Assembly: GCA_947303945.1 (NCBI GenBank)
Contig: CAMYZS010000006.1
Span: 1 to 60,592, forward strand
DNA: 60,592 nucleotides
Direction: 5' to 3'
Origin: an uncultured Candidatus Saccharibacteria bacterium
GTDB taxonomy: Bacteria; Patescibacteriota; Saccharimonadia; Saccharimonadales; Saccharimonadaceae
The position numbers and the translations under genes were made by a program. Below the pieces are notes generated by a model, which worked only from the letters and a program-made list of their open reading frames with translations, had not been told where the DNA came from and did no database searches. This document shows, piece by piece, positions 24,901 through 34,496 of this stretch (position 1 is its first letter; every line of letters begins with the position of its first letter).

Positions 24901-25062
24901 GGCTCGGGTTGGCCGCCGAGGGGAATGACCGCATATTAGGACGAGCGGTCTAGTAGGGATGCGCGGGGAAGGCCCTACAAAGTTTCGAGTGTGTGGGAGG
25001 CTTTTAGAGCGCTCGGGACGAGTCATAGGAAAAGCCAAGACTAAATTCGGTGGGGAATTTGG
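24901..25062 (+). ncRNA. Run of five perfect hairpins before the tRNA genes
   Basis: Five stems line up without a gene: CTCGG/CCGAG (24903-24920), GACCGC/GCGGTC (24927-24950), GTAGGG/CCCTAC (24953-24978), GGCTTTT/AAAAGCC (24999-25036, with inner CTCG/CGAG) and AAATTC/GAATTT (25043-25060). The first tRNA starts 10 bases later. A structured RNA or tRNA-precursor leader is possible. The ORF crossing this stretch has no ribosome site and runs into the tRNAs. Confidence 0.5.
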
Positions 25063-25070
25063 TCGTATAC

Positions 25071-25154
25071 GGGGATGTGGCGGAATGGCAGACGCAGGAG
25101 ACTTAAAATCTCTCGACTTTGGTCATGAGGGTTCGAATCCCTCCATCCCCACCA
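25071..25154 (+). tRNA. tRNA-Leu(UAA)
   Basis: Acceptor GGGGATG/CATCCCC; anticodon loop CTTAAAA gives UAA; there is a long class II variable arm; the T-loop is GGTTCGAATCC. CCA is encoded (25152-25154). Confidence 0.95.
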
Positions 25155-25155
25155 A

Positions 25156-25230
25156 GCCCTTGTAGCATAAAGGTAAGTGCAGCCGGCTCATAACCGGTGG
25201 ATCAAGGTTCGAGTCCTTGCTGGGGCACCA
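25156..25230 (+). tRNA. tRNA-Met(CAU)
   Basis: Anticodon loop CTCATAA gives CAU on a GCCGG/CCGGT stem; acceptor GCCC/GGGC with a wobble and one T-T mismatch inside; CCA encoded. Elongator Met is most likely; an Ile(CAU) tRNA needing lysidine cannot be excluded. Confidence 0.9.
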
Positions 25231-25233
25231 TAT

Positions 25234-25310
25234 GGGCCCGTAGCTCAGTAGGTTAGAGCAGGGGACTTTTAATCCCAAGGTCATGGGTTCGATTCCCATC
25301 GGGCCCACCA
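25234..25310 (+). tRNA. tRNA-Lys(UUU)
   Basis: Acceptor GGGCCCG/CGGGCCC, anticodon loop CTTTTAA gives UUU, T-loop GGTTCGATTCC, CCA encoded. Confidence 0.95.
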
Positions 25311-25338
25311 TAACATTTCTAAAGAGAAAGGAATGCTC

Positions 25339-25605
25339 ATGGGTGGTTTTCATCCTACTCCGGAAGGTTTTCTGTGGTTCTTTGTTGACTGGTTTAATAA
25401 AAACGTTGCAGATAAAGACGTATCTCCTATTCTAAAAAGCGATACATACGTAGTTTGGTATAATTATACTCTTGGCTATTCAAAGTGTATGATTTCCACA
25501 GTTCTTCCGGATCATATGTACTATGAGCTTACGTATAACAGGGAAGACAAATGCGTTTACGTAGATTCTTACGTAAAGGTTCGTAATATGGAAGTAGAAC
25601 TTTAG
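25339..25605 (+). CDS. Hypothetical tail-region protein
   Basis: The 88-aa aromatic protein MGGFHPTPEGFLWFF... has no recognised domain. ATG 25339 is preferred over ATG 25333 because AGAAAGGA ends just before 25333. It lies between the tRNAs and the tail assembly chaperone, so a tail assembly role is possible. Confidence 0.65.
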   Translation: MGGFHPTPEGFLWFFVDWFNKNVADKDVSPILKSDTYVVWYNYTLGYSKCMISTVLPDHMYYELTYNREDKCVYVDSYVKVRNMEVEL

Positions 25606-25620
25606 AGAAAGGGTTTTAGA

Positions 25621-26025
25621 ATGATTAAGTGGCCGATTACTTATACCGATTATAACGACGAGACCGTTACAGAAGATTTCTATTTCAATCTAAATCGTGC
25701 CGAAGTTCTTGATATGGACATCTCCGCAAATGGTGCATATGTCGCATATCTTCAGGGAATTGTTGACAAGCGAGACGGTAAGCAGCTGGCTGAAGTATTT
25801 AAGCATCTCATTTTAGCTTCTTATGGCGAAAAGTCTGCTGACGGTCGTAGGTTTGTGAAGTCTAAAGAGCTTTCTGATGCTTTTTCTCAGACCGAAGCAT
25901 ATGTTGAACTTTATATGCAACTGGCAACTGATCCGGAATCTTGCCGCAAGTTTGTTCAAGGAATCATGCCGAAAGTTGATTCGGATAATAATCCAAAAAT
26001 TGAGAATCATATGACGGTTGTTTAG
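25621..26025 (+). CDS. Tail assembly chaperone, first protein
   Basis: The 134-aa protein (MIKWPITYTDYNDETVTEDFYFNL..., YGEKSADGRRFVKS, FSQTEAYVELYMQLA) matches the tail chaperone family that coats the tape measure during tail assembly (functional analogue of lambda gpG). AGAAAGGG precedes ATG 25621. The next gene starts 14 bases later with its own ribosome site, so no programmed frameshift is needed. Confidence 0.8.
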   Translation: MIKWPITYTDYNDETVTEDFYFNLNRAEVLDMDISANGAYVAYLQGIVDKRDGKQLAEVFKHLILASYGEKSADGRRFVKSKELSDAFSQTEAYVELYMQLATDPESCRKFVQGIMPKVDSDNNPKIENHMTVV

Positions 26026-26039
26026 AAAGGAAATCAGGA

Positions 26040-26585
26040 GTGCTTCATATAACAGTGCCTGCTCAAGAGCTTTTTGATAACGAAACTCAAGAGTTTATCT
26101 TGATTAAGGAGCAAAATCTAGTAATGGAGCACTCCTTGATTTCAATTTCAAAATGGGAAGCTAAATGGAAAAAGCCGTATTTTTCGAAAGATAAAACTGA
26201 CGATGAAGTTCTTGATTATTTTCGATGCATGACAGTTACTCCTCAGAAAGTTGATCCTCTAATTTATAGGTATCTTTCTGTTGAAAATATTAATCAAATA
26301 AAAGATTACATAGACGATTCCATGACGGCAACAACGATTAAGGATCGTCCAGGATCTCGTAGAAATTCCGAAATTGTAACTAGCGAGATTATATATTATT
26401 GGATGATTGCTCAGCAAATACCAATAGAGTTTGAGAAGTGGCATATAAATCGTTTGTTGACTTTGATAAAAGTTTGTGCTATTAAGAACGACCCCAATGC
26501 TCCAAAAATGAGTCGAAGCGCCATTGCCAAACAGAATCGAGCTATAAATAATGCTCGTAGGGCAAAGTATAAAACAAGAGGTTAA
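26040..26585 (+). CDS. Tail assembly chaperone, second protein (gpGT-like)
   Basis: The 181-aa protein shows a conserved phage pattern: LVMEHSLISISKWEAKWKKP, a DYFRCMTV segment, MTATTI, and EIIYYWMIAQQIPIEFEKWH then NRLLTLIKVC. It lies between the first chaperone and the tape measure, and probably acts in tail length control. GTG 26040 follows AAAGGAAATCAGGA. Confidence 0.75.
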   Translation: MLHITVPAQELFDNETQEFILIKEQNLVMEHSLISISKWEAKWKKPYFSKDKTDDEVLDYFRCMTVTPQKVDPLIYRYLSVENINQIKDYIDDSMTATTIKDRPGSRRNSEIVTSEIIYYWMIAQQIPIEFEKWHINRLLTLIKVCAIKNDPNAPKMSRSAIAKQNRAINNARRAKYKTRG

Positions 26586-26586
26586 T

Positions 26587-26703
26587 ATGGAAATCGACAA
26601 CAATACCGAGGTTCCTTCCTATACGGAATTTTCTAAAATGGATAAGTCCGAAAATGATCCCGAAGATGTTGCTGAAATTTTAGAGATTTGCGAGGATAAG
26701 TGA
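26587..26703 (+). CDS. Small acidic 38-aa protein
   Basis: ATG 26587 follows AAGAGGTT, and the ORF ends on the TGA that overlaps the lysin start (TGATG). The peptide MEIDNNTEVPSYTEF... is very acidic. Placement between two coupled genes supports it. No family known. Confidence 0.55.
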   Translation: MEIDNNTEVPSYTEFSKMDKSENDPEDVAEILEICEDK

Positions 26704-27551
26704 TGGGTTCTGCTAGTGATGTTCTTAGGATTGCTAGGAATGAACTTGGAAACACTTCTGGTAAAAAGTATTGGGATGCTTATTTTAACGGATCCATGAG
26801 TTATGTGAATGGATCTCAGACACCATATTGCGCTTGCTTTGTTTCTTGGGTGTTATCCAAAGCTTCTGTTAAGGCTGCTGGCATTCCGGCCGCTTATTGT
26901 CCATACATTTGTCGAGATGGGCGAAATGCTGGTAAAACAGTAAGTAAATATTCAGCTCAGCCTGGCGATATTGTTCTCTTCGATTGGGACGGAGACGGGC
27001 TTAGTGATCATGTTGGATTAGTTGAGACGAATCAGGGTTCTTACCTTCAGACCATAGAAGGTAACACGAATGGCGGAATAGTTTCCAGAAGGACTAGGTA
27101 TTTCTCTGGAATTTGTCACATTATTCGACCAGATTATTCTAAGAATTCTAAAACGTCCGACAAGTCGAACACTTCTAAAAACGACAGTAAACTCGAGGTT
27201 GATGGATGGGCGGGTCCTTTAACCATCACTGCTTTGCAGAAAGCCGTCGGCCTTGATGAATATTATATAGATGGAATTCTTTCTGGTCAGTATATTGAAA
27301 ATCGTGAATATTTAGGAAACATATGGTCTTGTGGATGGAATGGCTATGGTTCCTACACGGTTAAGAAGCTGCAAATGTTGCTTGGCATTCATGCTGATGG
27401 TATTTGGGGCAAAGTAACGTCCATGGCTCTTCAAAAGCATCTGATTGGTCTCGGATATTCGTGCGGACCCGACGGGGTTGACGGGTATTTCGGATACAAT
27501 TCCTGCTGCGCTCTTCAAAAGGCTCTTAACGATGGGAAATTGTTTAAGTGA
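26703..27551 (+). CDS. CHAP-domain peptidoglycan hydrolase (endolysin or tail lysin)
   Basis: The 282-aa protein has an N-terminal CHAP amidase/endopeptidase domain: PYCACFVSW (C43), DHVGLVE (H103), EGNTNG (N121). After a Ser/Lys linker (about 142-160) come two peptidoglycan-binding-like segments with W-x-G-x-x-T patterns (DGWAGPLTITALQ, DGIWGKVTSMALQ) and a third, similar stretch near the end. No signal peptide is seen. Lying inside the tail cassette rather than beside the holin, it could be a virion-associated lysin or the sole endolysin. Confidence 0.88.
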   Translation: MGSASDVLRIARNELGNTSGKKYWDAYFNGSMSYVNGSQTPYCACFVSWVLSKASVKAAGIPAAYCPYICRDGRNAGKTVSKYSAQPGDIVLFDWDGDGLSDHVGLVETNQGSYLQTIEGNTNGGIVSRRTRYFSGICHIIRPDYSKNSKTSDKSNTSKNDSKLEVDGWAGPLTITALQKAVGLDEYYIDGILSGQYIENREYLGNIWSCGWNGYGSYTVKKLQMLLGIHADGIWGKVTSMALQKHLIGLGYSCGPDGVDGYFGYNSCCALQKALNDGKLFK

Positions 27552-27931
27552 GTAACATAATTCAATATTCCTGTTCTGGAAGTTTTGATAAAACAAAAAA
27601 TTTTTTAAAAGATTTTTTTGAACTCGCTAAAATACGTTTTTTATTAAACGAATACGGTTCCAAAATCGTAGATGAGTTATCGGCAGCCACACCGGTAAGA
27701 ACTGGTGAAACAGCCGGTAGTTGGTCATATGAGATTGTTCAAAATGACAAGTCGATAACCCTTAATATTAAAAACAGTAAAATGGGCGACGATGGAAAAA
27801 CTCCAGTAGCCATCTTAATTCAGATGGGGCATGGTACCAGAACAGGAGGTTATGTTCCTCCGATAGACTATATTAATCCAGTCGTCGAACCGCTTTTTTC
27901 TGAACTTGAAGAGAAATTACTCGGGCGGTGA
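27548..27931 (+). CDS. HK97 gp10-like tail completion protein
   Basis: The 127-aa protein has the gp10 core ATPVRTGETAGSWSYEI, then VAILIQMGHGTRTGGYVPP and DYINPVVEP. This family sits at the head-tail junction. GTG 27548 overlaps the lysin stop. It lies farther downstream than usual, after the chaperones. Confidence 0.8.
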   Translation: MSNIIQYSCSGSFDKTKNFLKDFFELAKIRFLLNEYGSKIVDELSAATPVRTGETAGSWSYEIVQNDKSITLNIKNSKMGDDGKTPVAILIQMGHGTRTGGYVPPIDYINPVVEPLFSELEEKLLGR

Positions 27932-27938
27932 ATAATTT

Positions 27939-30900
27939 ATGAGCAATGTTGATGATCGAGTGGTTCGATTAGATTTTGATGGTTCCGGTTTCGAGTCTGG
28001 GGCAGCAAAAGCAATAGACACGCTTGATAAGTTAAATGATAAACTAAATTTAGATGGCGCTGCGGCAGGCATAGATAGTATAAAAAAGAGCGTATCTAAA
28101 TTCAATCTTGACTCCATGTCCGATTCTGTCGAGTCTGTTGCCGTTCATTTTTCAAAGTTAGATTCGTTTGTCCATGGGTTCATGGAACGGGCTGGCGGGG
28201 AAGTTTTCAATTTTGTTAAAAACATCCCTGGTAAAGTTATAGATGCGTCTACGAAATCGGTTCGAGATGGCTTTGCCGAATACGAACAACAGATGAAATC
28301 CGTTCAGACTATTGCGGCAAACTCTGGCGAGGGATTAGAAGTTATTCAGCAAAACCTTGATGAACTTAACGAATATGCGGATAAAACCAGTTATGTTTTT
28401 TCCGACATGACTTCGGCAATTGGTCGATTTACGTCAGCAGGAATAGGTGTTGAACAATCGACAAAAGCGGTTCAGGGTTTCTTTAATGCTGCGGCTCTTA
28501 GCGGAGCTGGGGCAAGCGCAGCATCAAGGGGTGTATATCAGCTCAGTCAGGCAATGTCCGCTGGTGTTGTTAAACTTCAAGACTGGAAATCAATCGAACA
28601 AGCTTCGATTGACACTGAGAAGTTTCGTAGAATTATTATGCTTACCGCGGAGCATCTCGGTGTTACCGATGAAAAGTTTGAGGCTGCGAAAAAGGGAGAA
28701 ACATCATTTAGAGACAGCCTTTCTAGCGGATGGCTTACTGTAGATGTTATGCAGGCAGCCCTTGAAAATTTAACCATGAGTACGTTGGATTTCGAGGATG
28801 CCGAAAAAGGCGCTAGCGAACTGATTAAACAACTTACCAAAGATGGTTATACTGAGGAACAAGCAAAGCAAATAGTATCAATCGCTAGCGCAGCTGACCA
28901 GTCAGCAAGAGAAATTCGCACATTTGGTCAGATGATGGAGACCATGAAAGAATCGTTAGGTTCCGGATGGGCCAAAACTTGGCAACTCATAATAGGTGAT
29001 TATGAGCAGTCCGCCGAATTTTTTACATGGATTTCCGGAAAGTTTTCTAGTATAATAGAAGCTTCTTCTAATGCTAGGAATGCTCTTCTGGCACAATGGC
29101 AAGAAAACGGTGGTAGGGACGCTTTAATTGGAATAGTTGCGAATACGTTTGAGGCTATTACAAGGATTGTTAAACCAGTTTCCGACGCTTTTAAAGACGT
29201 GTTTTCCATAGGCGGAGAACAATTAGCAATAATTACTGAGAATTTTGCTAGATTCACAGAGAAACTTGTCATAAGCGAAGAGTCAATGACTTCGCTGTTT
29301 GACACGTTTCAGTCGGCTTTTATGATAATTCATAGTATCATAGGAATTATTGGAAATGGTGTGCGAATTGTTGGGGCATTCGTTTCTACGTTTATGCATG
29401 GTTTTTTAGGCGTTAAGAGTGTGGTTGGTTCTGTAAATTCTGTTTTAGAACCTATCGCCAAATTCTTCAATCATTTGCATGCGCTATCGGATATAGTATC
29501 CGAAAGCTTTGACGATATGGCCGATAAGGCAATAAACTTTATCGAATACTTTAACCGAAGCAATATAGATTCGTATAAAGAGTCTCTGTTGCACAACCCA
29601 TTTCTGGTTTTAGTTAGAACGGCAGACACTCTTCATAATGCTATATGGAACGTCGTCGACATCTTAAAATCAGCTTGGCGCATATCGACTTCTTTTTTAA
29701 AGGTTGTCTGGTCTGCTTCAAGACCAGTGCGAGAGTTTGCTGGTTTGGTTTTGAAGCTATCTGGAACCGCTATATTAAAAGGTTTTGTTCTTTTAGTTGA
29801 TTTATTTGAGGAGATTACTTATCGCATTTCCGATGCATATTCGAAATATGCGGATGTCTTCGTTAGTAGTGCTCGATACGTTTCTAGGATTTTTGAGGAT
29901 GTTTACTACGTTGTAAAAAACTTTGCCACTGCTCTTTGGGACGTATTCGGATCGCCGCTGCTGTCTGCAATACGAGGGTGGTTTGGAAGTATTCATGATT
30001 TTATTTCGGGCATACTTCCTGATTTTGGCAATTTTGGAGATGGTATAGGAGAGACGATTGTCTCCGCATTCGCCAAACTATCGAAGTTAGTTCATACTTT
30101 TAGAACTGAGCATGGTTATCAGTATTTTCATGATTGGTTCCAATCGATAGCCGATACTGTTGGTGGTCCGTTCGAATTAGCATTCAATGGTCTTTCGTGG
30201 GTGTTTAATAAAATCAGCGGTATTGTTTCTGGACCTCTTCATAGTGCGTTTGAGTGGCTAGGTAACTGGATTAGTGGAATAAACTTTTCAAATCCGTTTA
30301 ATTGGCTCTTTGATGCATTTGGTAAGCTTAAAGAATGGTTGGGTAATAAAGAGTTCTCAAATCCGTTTGCCGGTCTGTCGAGTTTGTTCGAATCTGTGAA
30401 AGGGAAGATTGGTGGGTTGAATCTTTCCAATCCATTTGCAGGAATTTTCGATTATCTCAAAAACATAAAAATCCCCAATCCGTTTGAGAATTTTCAAATT
30501 CCCAAAAAGCTTCTTGACAAATTGGGTGAAATCAGAGATAAATTTAAAGAACTCGGCTCTTCTAGTAATGATGCTCGATGGAGTCTTATACGATTTATGA
30601 AGCAAGCCGGACAGAAGATTAAAACTTCCGGTAAGAATCGTTTGGATTCGTTTATAACTACGTTCAAGAAAAGTTGGAATTCTCTAAAAGACTACTTCAA
30701 AGGTCTTAGCACAAACGGTAACTCATTTGTTCAAAATGTTAAGAAGATTTTTGAAGATATCTACAAAGGGATTAGTGAATGGGTTCATAAAATAGCAGAA
30801 TCGACCGATGGTTTTGGTGGAACAATAGCAAAAGGTTTTGATTTTGTTATTCAGGGTCTTGGAAAAGTTCCAGGAGCTATCTCTAGTTTGTTTGGTGAGA

Positions 30901-33900
30901 CTAAGAAGTCTGTTGAAAACGGAGCAAAAACCGTTTCAGAAGGAGCAAATGACTTTAAAGAGAAACAGAAAGATTTTTGGAAAAATCTATTTGGTTCTAT
31001 GCCTTCGATTGGAGATGTAACATCCGGAATCGGCGAATTTATGAGTCGAATCAAGAGCGAGGTTATGGAGGGAGCTAAAACCATATTCACCGGAACTGGT
31101 GATTTTGATACGAGTTCTCTTCAATCGTCTCTTAGAGGATTATTCGATTTTTCCAATATAAAGATATCGCTTCCGGATTTTGGAAGCCCTATTAAAACAC
31201 TTATTTCTAGTTTTTCTGAAAGTTTAGACTTGCTTCCCATGGACAAACTTGACGAAAAATTTACAATGGTTGAGACCTGGCTTACAAGAGCTGGAAAACT
31301 CGGGTTCGCTTTTTCTGGATGGAGCTTTTTAAGATCTCTTACAAAATTCAACAAAGGTTTAGCTACTCAAGCCGATGGAACCGGAACTTTATTTTCACAA
31401 CTTCCGAAAATGCTTGGTGAAGGAATGAAAGGTCTAGGAAAAGCTTTTGGCCAAGATGCGGCAAAAGAAATAAAGACCGGAATGACCGACATATCTACAG
31501 CAATTAAAGAATTTGGTAAGTCGTTTAGTCCGTTTTCCAAAAAACAGGCAACTTCTAAATCTTTCTTACAAATAGCAGAAGGAATTTTGGTTCTTGCTGG
31601 TGCGTTATTTGTTATGTCTAGAATTCCTGCAGACGATTTGGAACGTTCTGGAGAGGCTTTACTGAAACTAGCGGCAGTTTCTGGCGGTTTAATATTCTTC
31701 GCAGCGTGGCTTGCGTCTATGACGAAGCTGGATTTAAACGGTGTTGGTGTTGCTATGGCCGGCCTTGGCATTGGCATGATTGCTATGGCTGGTGCGATAT
31801 ACTTGTTTACCAAGATTTCCGAAAATAAGAATATCGTTGTTGGTATGCAGAACTTTAAAGTGGCATTAGAGATGCTCGCTGGATCTATGGCTATTATATT
31901 ATTGGCTTCTTATGGAGCTTCTGATATGATTGGCGTTGCGGCTACAATTATAGCTATGACCACAGCCATTGGTTTAAGCATAGGAGCTATAACTCTTCTT
32001 GGAATAATTCCTCAAAAGATTATTACTCAAGGCGGAACTAATGCTGGCTTAATAGGAGCTGCTCTTACAGCCTTTATATCTGCAATAGCGTTGGTGACAA
32101 AATATGGAGGGAATGTCTTAGCTGCTACTCTTGCTATGATCCCTCTTGTTGCTGCTATAACAATGGCGATCATCCCGATAATGTTATTGGCTCCAATAGA
32201 TTACGATTTCTTCAAAAGTGGAGGAAAGAAAGCCGGTTTAATCGGAGCATTTTTGGTTGCATGTGGGATAGCCTTATCCAAGTTTACCAGATTCGGCGGA
32301 AATATCTTAGGTGCTACCCTTGCCATGATTCCTTTGGTTGCGGCCATTACTCTTGCAACAATTCCGATTGGTCTTCTTTCGCTTATTTCTGAAGAAAGTC
32401 TTAAGAAGGGAGGAGCGGCGGTTGCACACGTTGGGATTTTCTTAACGGCTCTTGTTGGAGTTTTGAGTTTTGTTGGTGCTAGTATAGGCGCCCTTGTCGC
32501 AGCTGCTGTTGGAATGACTTTGCTTGTTGTACCAATGACATTGTTAACCGTGGTTATTGGTTTATTATCTTGGATTGCTCAGCAAAACTTAGAAGGAATG
32601 AAGACCGCGGTAGACTCATTAACATGGATTGTTGCGGATATAGGGGCGATGGCTCTTACAGGCTTGTATGGCGGAGGAGGTTTACTTCTTCTTGCTGTTG
32701 GCTTGGTTGCTGTCACCGGAGCGTTAATTCTTTTAGCGAACGCCATAGATGCTATAGATTTCGAAAAATTCCATTCTGGGATGATTACATTTGGTCAATC
32801 AATCGGAGAGGCTGGAGCAAATGTCATAACGGGTTTCCTTGGAGGAATCGCTAGTGGCATTGGACAAATAGTTCAGTCTGGTATCGAGATGGCGCAGTCT
32901 TTCTTAGAAGGATTGACTGGACCAAATGGACTTATTTCGCATTCTCCTTCTGAGGCTACCGAGGAAATCGGCGAGTTCTCAATTGAGGGCTTTATCAATG
33001 GAGTCGCTAATAAACTTGGTGAGATGCTCGGAATGGGCGAAAATAGTGGGCAGGAATTTCTTTCTGGTTTGTCCGATCTTCCTGATAAACTTGCCAAGAA
33101 AGCTTCCGAAGCGATTGACACATTCGTCAACAACATCGATACAGACAAGATTGTTGAAAAAGGAAATAATATTACTCAGGGTCTTATCGACGGCATAAAG
33201 GGTCAAGCCTGGGCTTCTCTATGCGCAATTCCTGGCGACATATTTAATGCTATTGTTGGAGGCGTTAAGAGTTTATTCGGAATCCAATCTCCTTCGACAT
33301 ATATGCGCGATGAAATCGGTCTTAATATTATCCAGGGTCTTATTGAAGGAATAACTGGAGACAATCTTGGTTTGTTAACTTCTGCAGCAGAATTGATATT
33401 CCCAGCTGTAAAATCCGGATTAGGAGATTGGGCTACTGGAGCTGTTGAGAAAGCTGCTCAGTTTGGAACGGGAATAGTTCATACCATTCAGTCTTATGCT
33501 GGAAAAGTTGGTACGGCATCAGCTGGCGTTTCTTCGTCTGTTTCTGAAGGAATTAAAGGAATGCCTAGCAACGCTTCTTCTATTACGGTTTCTGCTGTTT
33601 CCGGAATTATATCTGCGATGACAGCAAAGGTCTCCGCTGTTAAAAACTCCGCAGCATCAATTCTTGGGGCAGTAAAGAACGGATTGAAGGGCCTAGACTC
33701 TGCGATGAAAAAGGTCGCATCAGACGGTTCATCGGCGTTTGTTGGGGGAATCTCTTCTGCAGTATCAAAGGCTCGTTCTGCAGCTGCTTCTTTAACAGAC
33801 TCTGCGAAAAGAGGTCTTGGTTCTTTATACAACGCTTTTTACTCAATAGGCGTAAATGGTGGATCAGGTCTCGTTCAAGGTATCTTATCTAAGGTTCAAT

Positions 33901-34481
33901 CCGTTGTAGGAGCTTGCGCTAAGATGGCCGCCGATGGTTTGAATGCTGCTAAAGCTAAGCTTAAGATAAACTCTCCTTCTAAGGAATTTAGGAATCTTGG
34001 TATTGGAGTCGGCGAAGGTTTTGTGCAGGGTATAAATCGATCGGAAGGTCCGGTTGTTAAAAGTTCCTCCAATTTGGCCAACAGTGTTATAACCTCTTTC
34101 TCGGATGGGTTAACATCAGTCGATATAGAAGATATTCTTGATACTGATTTCGATCCTGTTATAACTCCTGTGATAGACAGAACAAAGTTCGATTCTTCAT
34201 TATCCGGTATTTCTTCGATGCTTAATACAGGTCTAAATGACAATCTAAACATTGGTAATGTTAATTACAGTGGCGAAATTGTTGGAAAACTTAGCGAATT
34301 TGGGGACTATAATAAGCAAGCTCTTCAGGCCTTTTCTGAGAACGCCATTGATTATGGTTTGCTCGGGAATGCCGTTGCTAGTGCTCTTATATCAGCAGGA
34401 GTTCGTGTTGAAATGGATGGTGGTCAGCTAATGGGTTACCTTGCTGGTGAAATTGCTGACGCGCGTCGTATGTATCGTTAG
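27939..34481 (+). CDS. Tape measure protein
   Basis: The 2180-aa protein is the longest in the window and sets tail length. The N-terminal region (about 85-400) carries the conserved tape-measure pattern (EQQMKSVQTIAA, SAIGRFTSAGIG, GLGSGWAKTW-type segment). A middle region has four S/P-N-P-F repeats (about 785-855), followed by long hydrophobic stretches (about 1210-1600) able to cross the cell membrane during DNA entry. The C-terminus is Ala/Ser/Gly-rich and helical. A tail of ordinary siphovirus length, over 300 nm at 1.5 angstrom per residue, is inferred. Confidence 0.92.
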   Translation: MSNVDDRVVRLDFDGSGFESGAAKAIDTLDKLNDKLNLDGAAAGIDSIKKSVSKFNLDSMSDSVESVAVHFSKLDSFVHGFMERAGGEVFNFVKNIPGKVIDASTKSVRDGFAEYEQQMKSVQTIAANSGEGLEVIQQNLDELNEYADKTSYVFSDMTSAIGRFTSAGIGVEQSTKAVQGFFNAAALSGAGASAASRGVYQLSQAMSAGVVKLQDWKSIEQASIDTEKFRRIIMLTAEHLGVTDEKFEAAKKGETSFRDSLSSGWLTVDVMQAALENLTMSTLDFEDAEKGASELIKQLTKDGYTEEQAKQIVSIASAADQSAREIRTFGQMMETMKESLGSGWAKTWQLIIGDYEQSAEFFTWISGKFSSIIEASSNARNALLAQWQENGGRDALIGIVANTFEAITRIVKPVSDAFKDVFSIGGEQLAIITENFARFTEKLVISEESMTSLFDTFQSAFMIIHSIIGIIGNGVRIVGAFVSTFMHGFLGVKSVVGSVNSVLEPIAKFFNHLHALSDIVSESFDDMADKAINFIEYFNRSNIDSYKESLLHNPFLVLVRTADTLHNAIWNVVDILKSAWRISTSFLKVVWSASRPVREFAGLVLKLSGTAILKGFVLLVDLFEEITYRISDAYSKYADVFVSSARYVSRIFEDVYYVVKNFATALWDVFGSPLLSAIRGWFGSIHDFISGILPDFGNFGDGIGETIVSAFAKLSKLVHTFRTEHGYQYFHDWFQSIADTVGGPFELAFNGLSWVFNKISGIVSGPLHSAFEWLGNWISGINFSNPFNWLFDAFGKLKEWLGNKEFSNPFAGLSSLFESVKGKIGGLNLSNPFAGIFDYLKNIKIPNPFENFQIPKKLLDKLGEIRDKFKELGSSSNDARWSLIRFMKQAGQKIKTSGKNRLDSFITTFKKSWNSLKDYFKGLSTNGNSFVQNVKKIFEDIYKGISEWVHKIAESTDGFGGTIAKGFDFVIQGLGKVPGAISSLFGETKKSVENGAKTVSEGANDFKEKQKDFWKNLFGSMPSIGDVTSGIGEFMSRIKSEVMEGAKTIFTGTGDFDTSSLQSSLRGLFDFSNIKISLPDFGSPIKTLISSFSESLDLLPMDKLDEKFTMVETWLTRAGKLGFAFSGWSFLRSLTKFNKGLATQADGTGTLFSQLPKMLGEGMKGLGKAFGQDAAKEIKTGMTDISTAIKEFGKSFSPFSKKQATSKSFLQIAEGILVLAGALFVMSRIPADDLERSGEALLKLAAVSGGLIFFAAWLASMTKLDLNGVGVAMAGLGIGMIAMAGAIYLFTKISENKNIVVGMQNFKVALEMLAGSMAIILLASYGASDMIGVAATIIAMTTAIGLSIGAITLLGIIPQKIITQGGTNAGLIGAALTAFISAIALVTKYGGNVLAATLAMIPLVAAITMAIIPIMLLAPIDYDFFKSGGKKAGLIGAFLVACGIALSKFTRFGGNILGATLAMIPLVAAITLATIPIGLLSLISEESLKKGGAAVAHVGIFLTALVGVLSFVGASIGALVAAAVGMTLLVVPMTLLTVVIGLLSWIAQQNLEGMKTAVDSLTWIVADIGAMALTGLYGGGGLLLLAVGLVAVTGALILLANAIDAIDFEKFHSGMITFGQSIGEAGANVITGFLGGIASGIGQIVQSGIEMAQSFLEGLTGPNGLISHSPSEATEEIGEFSIEGFINGVANKLGEMLGMGENSGQEFLSGLSDLPDKLAKKASEAIDTFVNNIDTDKIVEKGNNITQGLIDGIKGQAWASLCAIPGDIFNAIVGGVKSLFGIQSPSTYMRDEIGLNIIQGLIEGITGDNLGLLTSAAELIFPAVKSGLGDWATGAVEKAAQFGTGIVHTIQSYAGKVGTASAGVSSSVSEGIKGMPSNASSITVSAVSGIISAMTAKVSAVKNSAASILGAVKNGLKGLDSAMKKVASDGSSAFVGGISSAVSKARSAAASLTDSAKRGLGSLYNAFYSIGVNGGSGLVQGILSKVQSVVGACAKMAADGLNAAKAKLKINSPSKEFRNLGIGVGEGFVQGINRSEGPVVKSSSNLANSVITSFSDGLTSVDIEDILDTDFDPVITPVIDRTKFDSSLSGISSMLNTGLNDNLNIGNVNYSGEIVGKLSEFGDYNKQALQAFSENAIDYGLLGNAVASALISAGVRVEMDGGQLMGYLAGEIADARRMYR

Positions 34482-34496
34482 AAACGGAGGCCGTCG

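Noticed and set aside
24959-25165. 68-aa ORF across the five hairpins and tRNA-Leu
   Set aside because: It runs through the tRNA gene, has no ribosome site, and its composition follows the RNA stems.
25990-26060. Programmed frameshift between tail chaperone genes
   Set aside because: The genes do not overlap, the second has its own ribosome site and GTG, and no slippery heptamer was seen near the end of the first.
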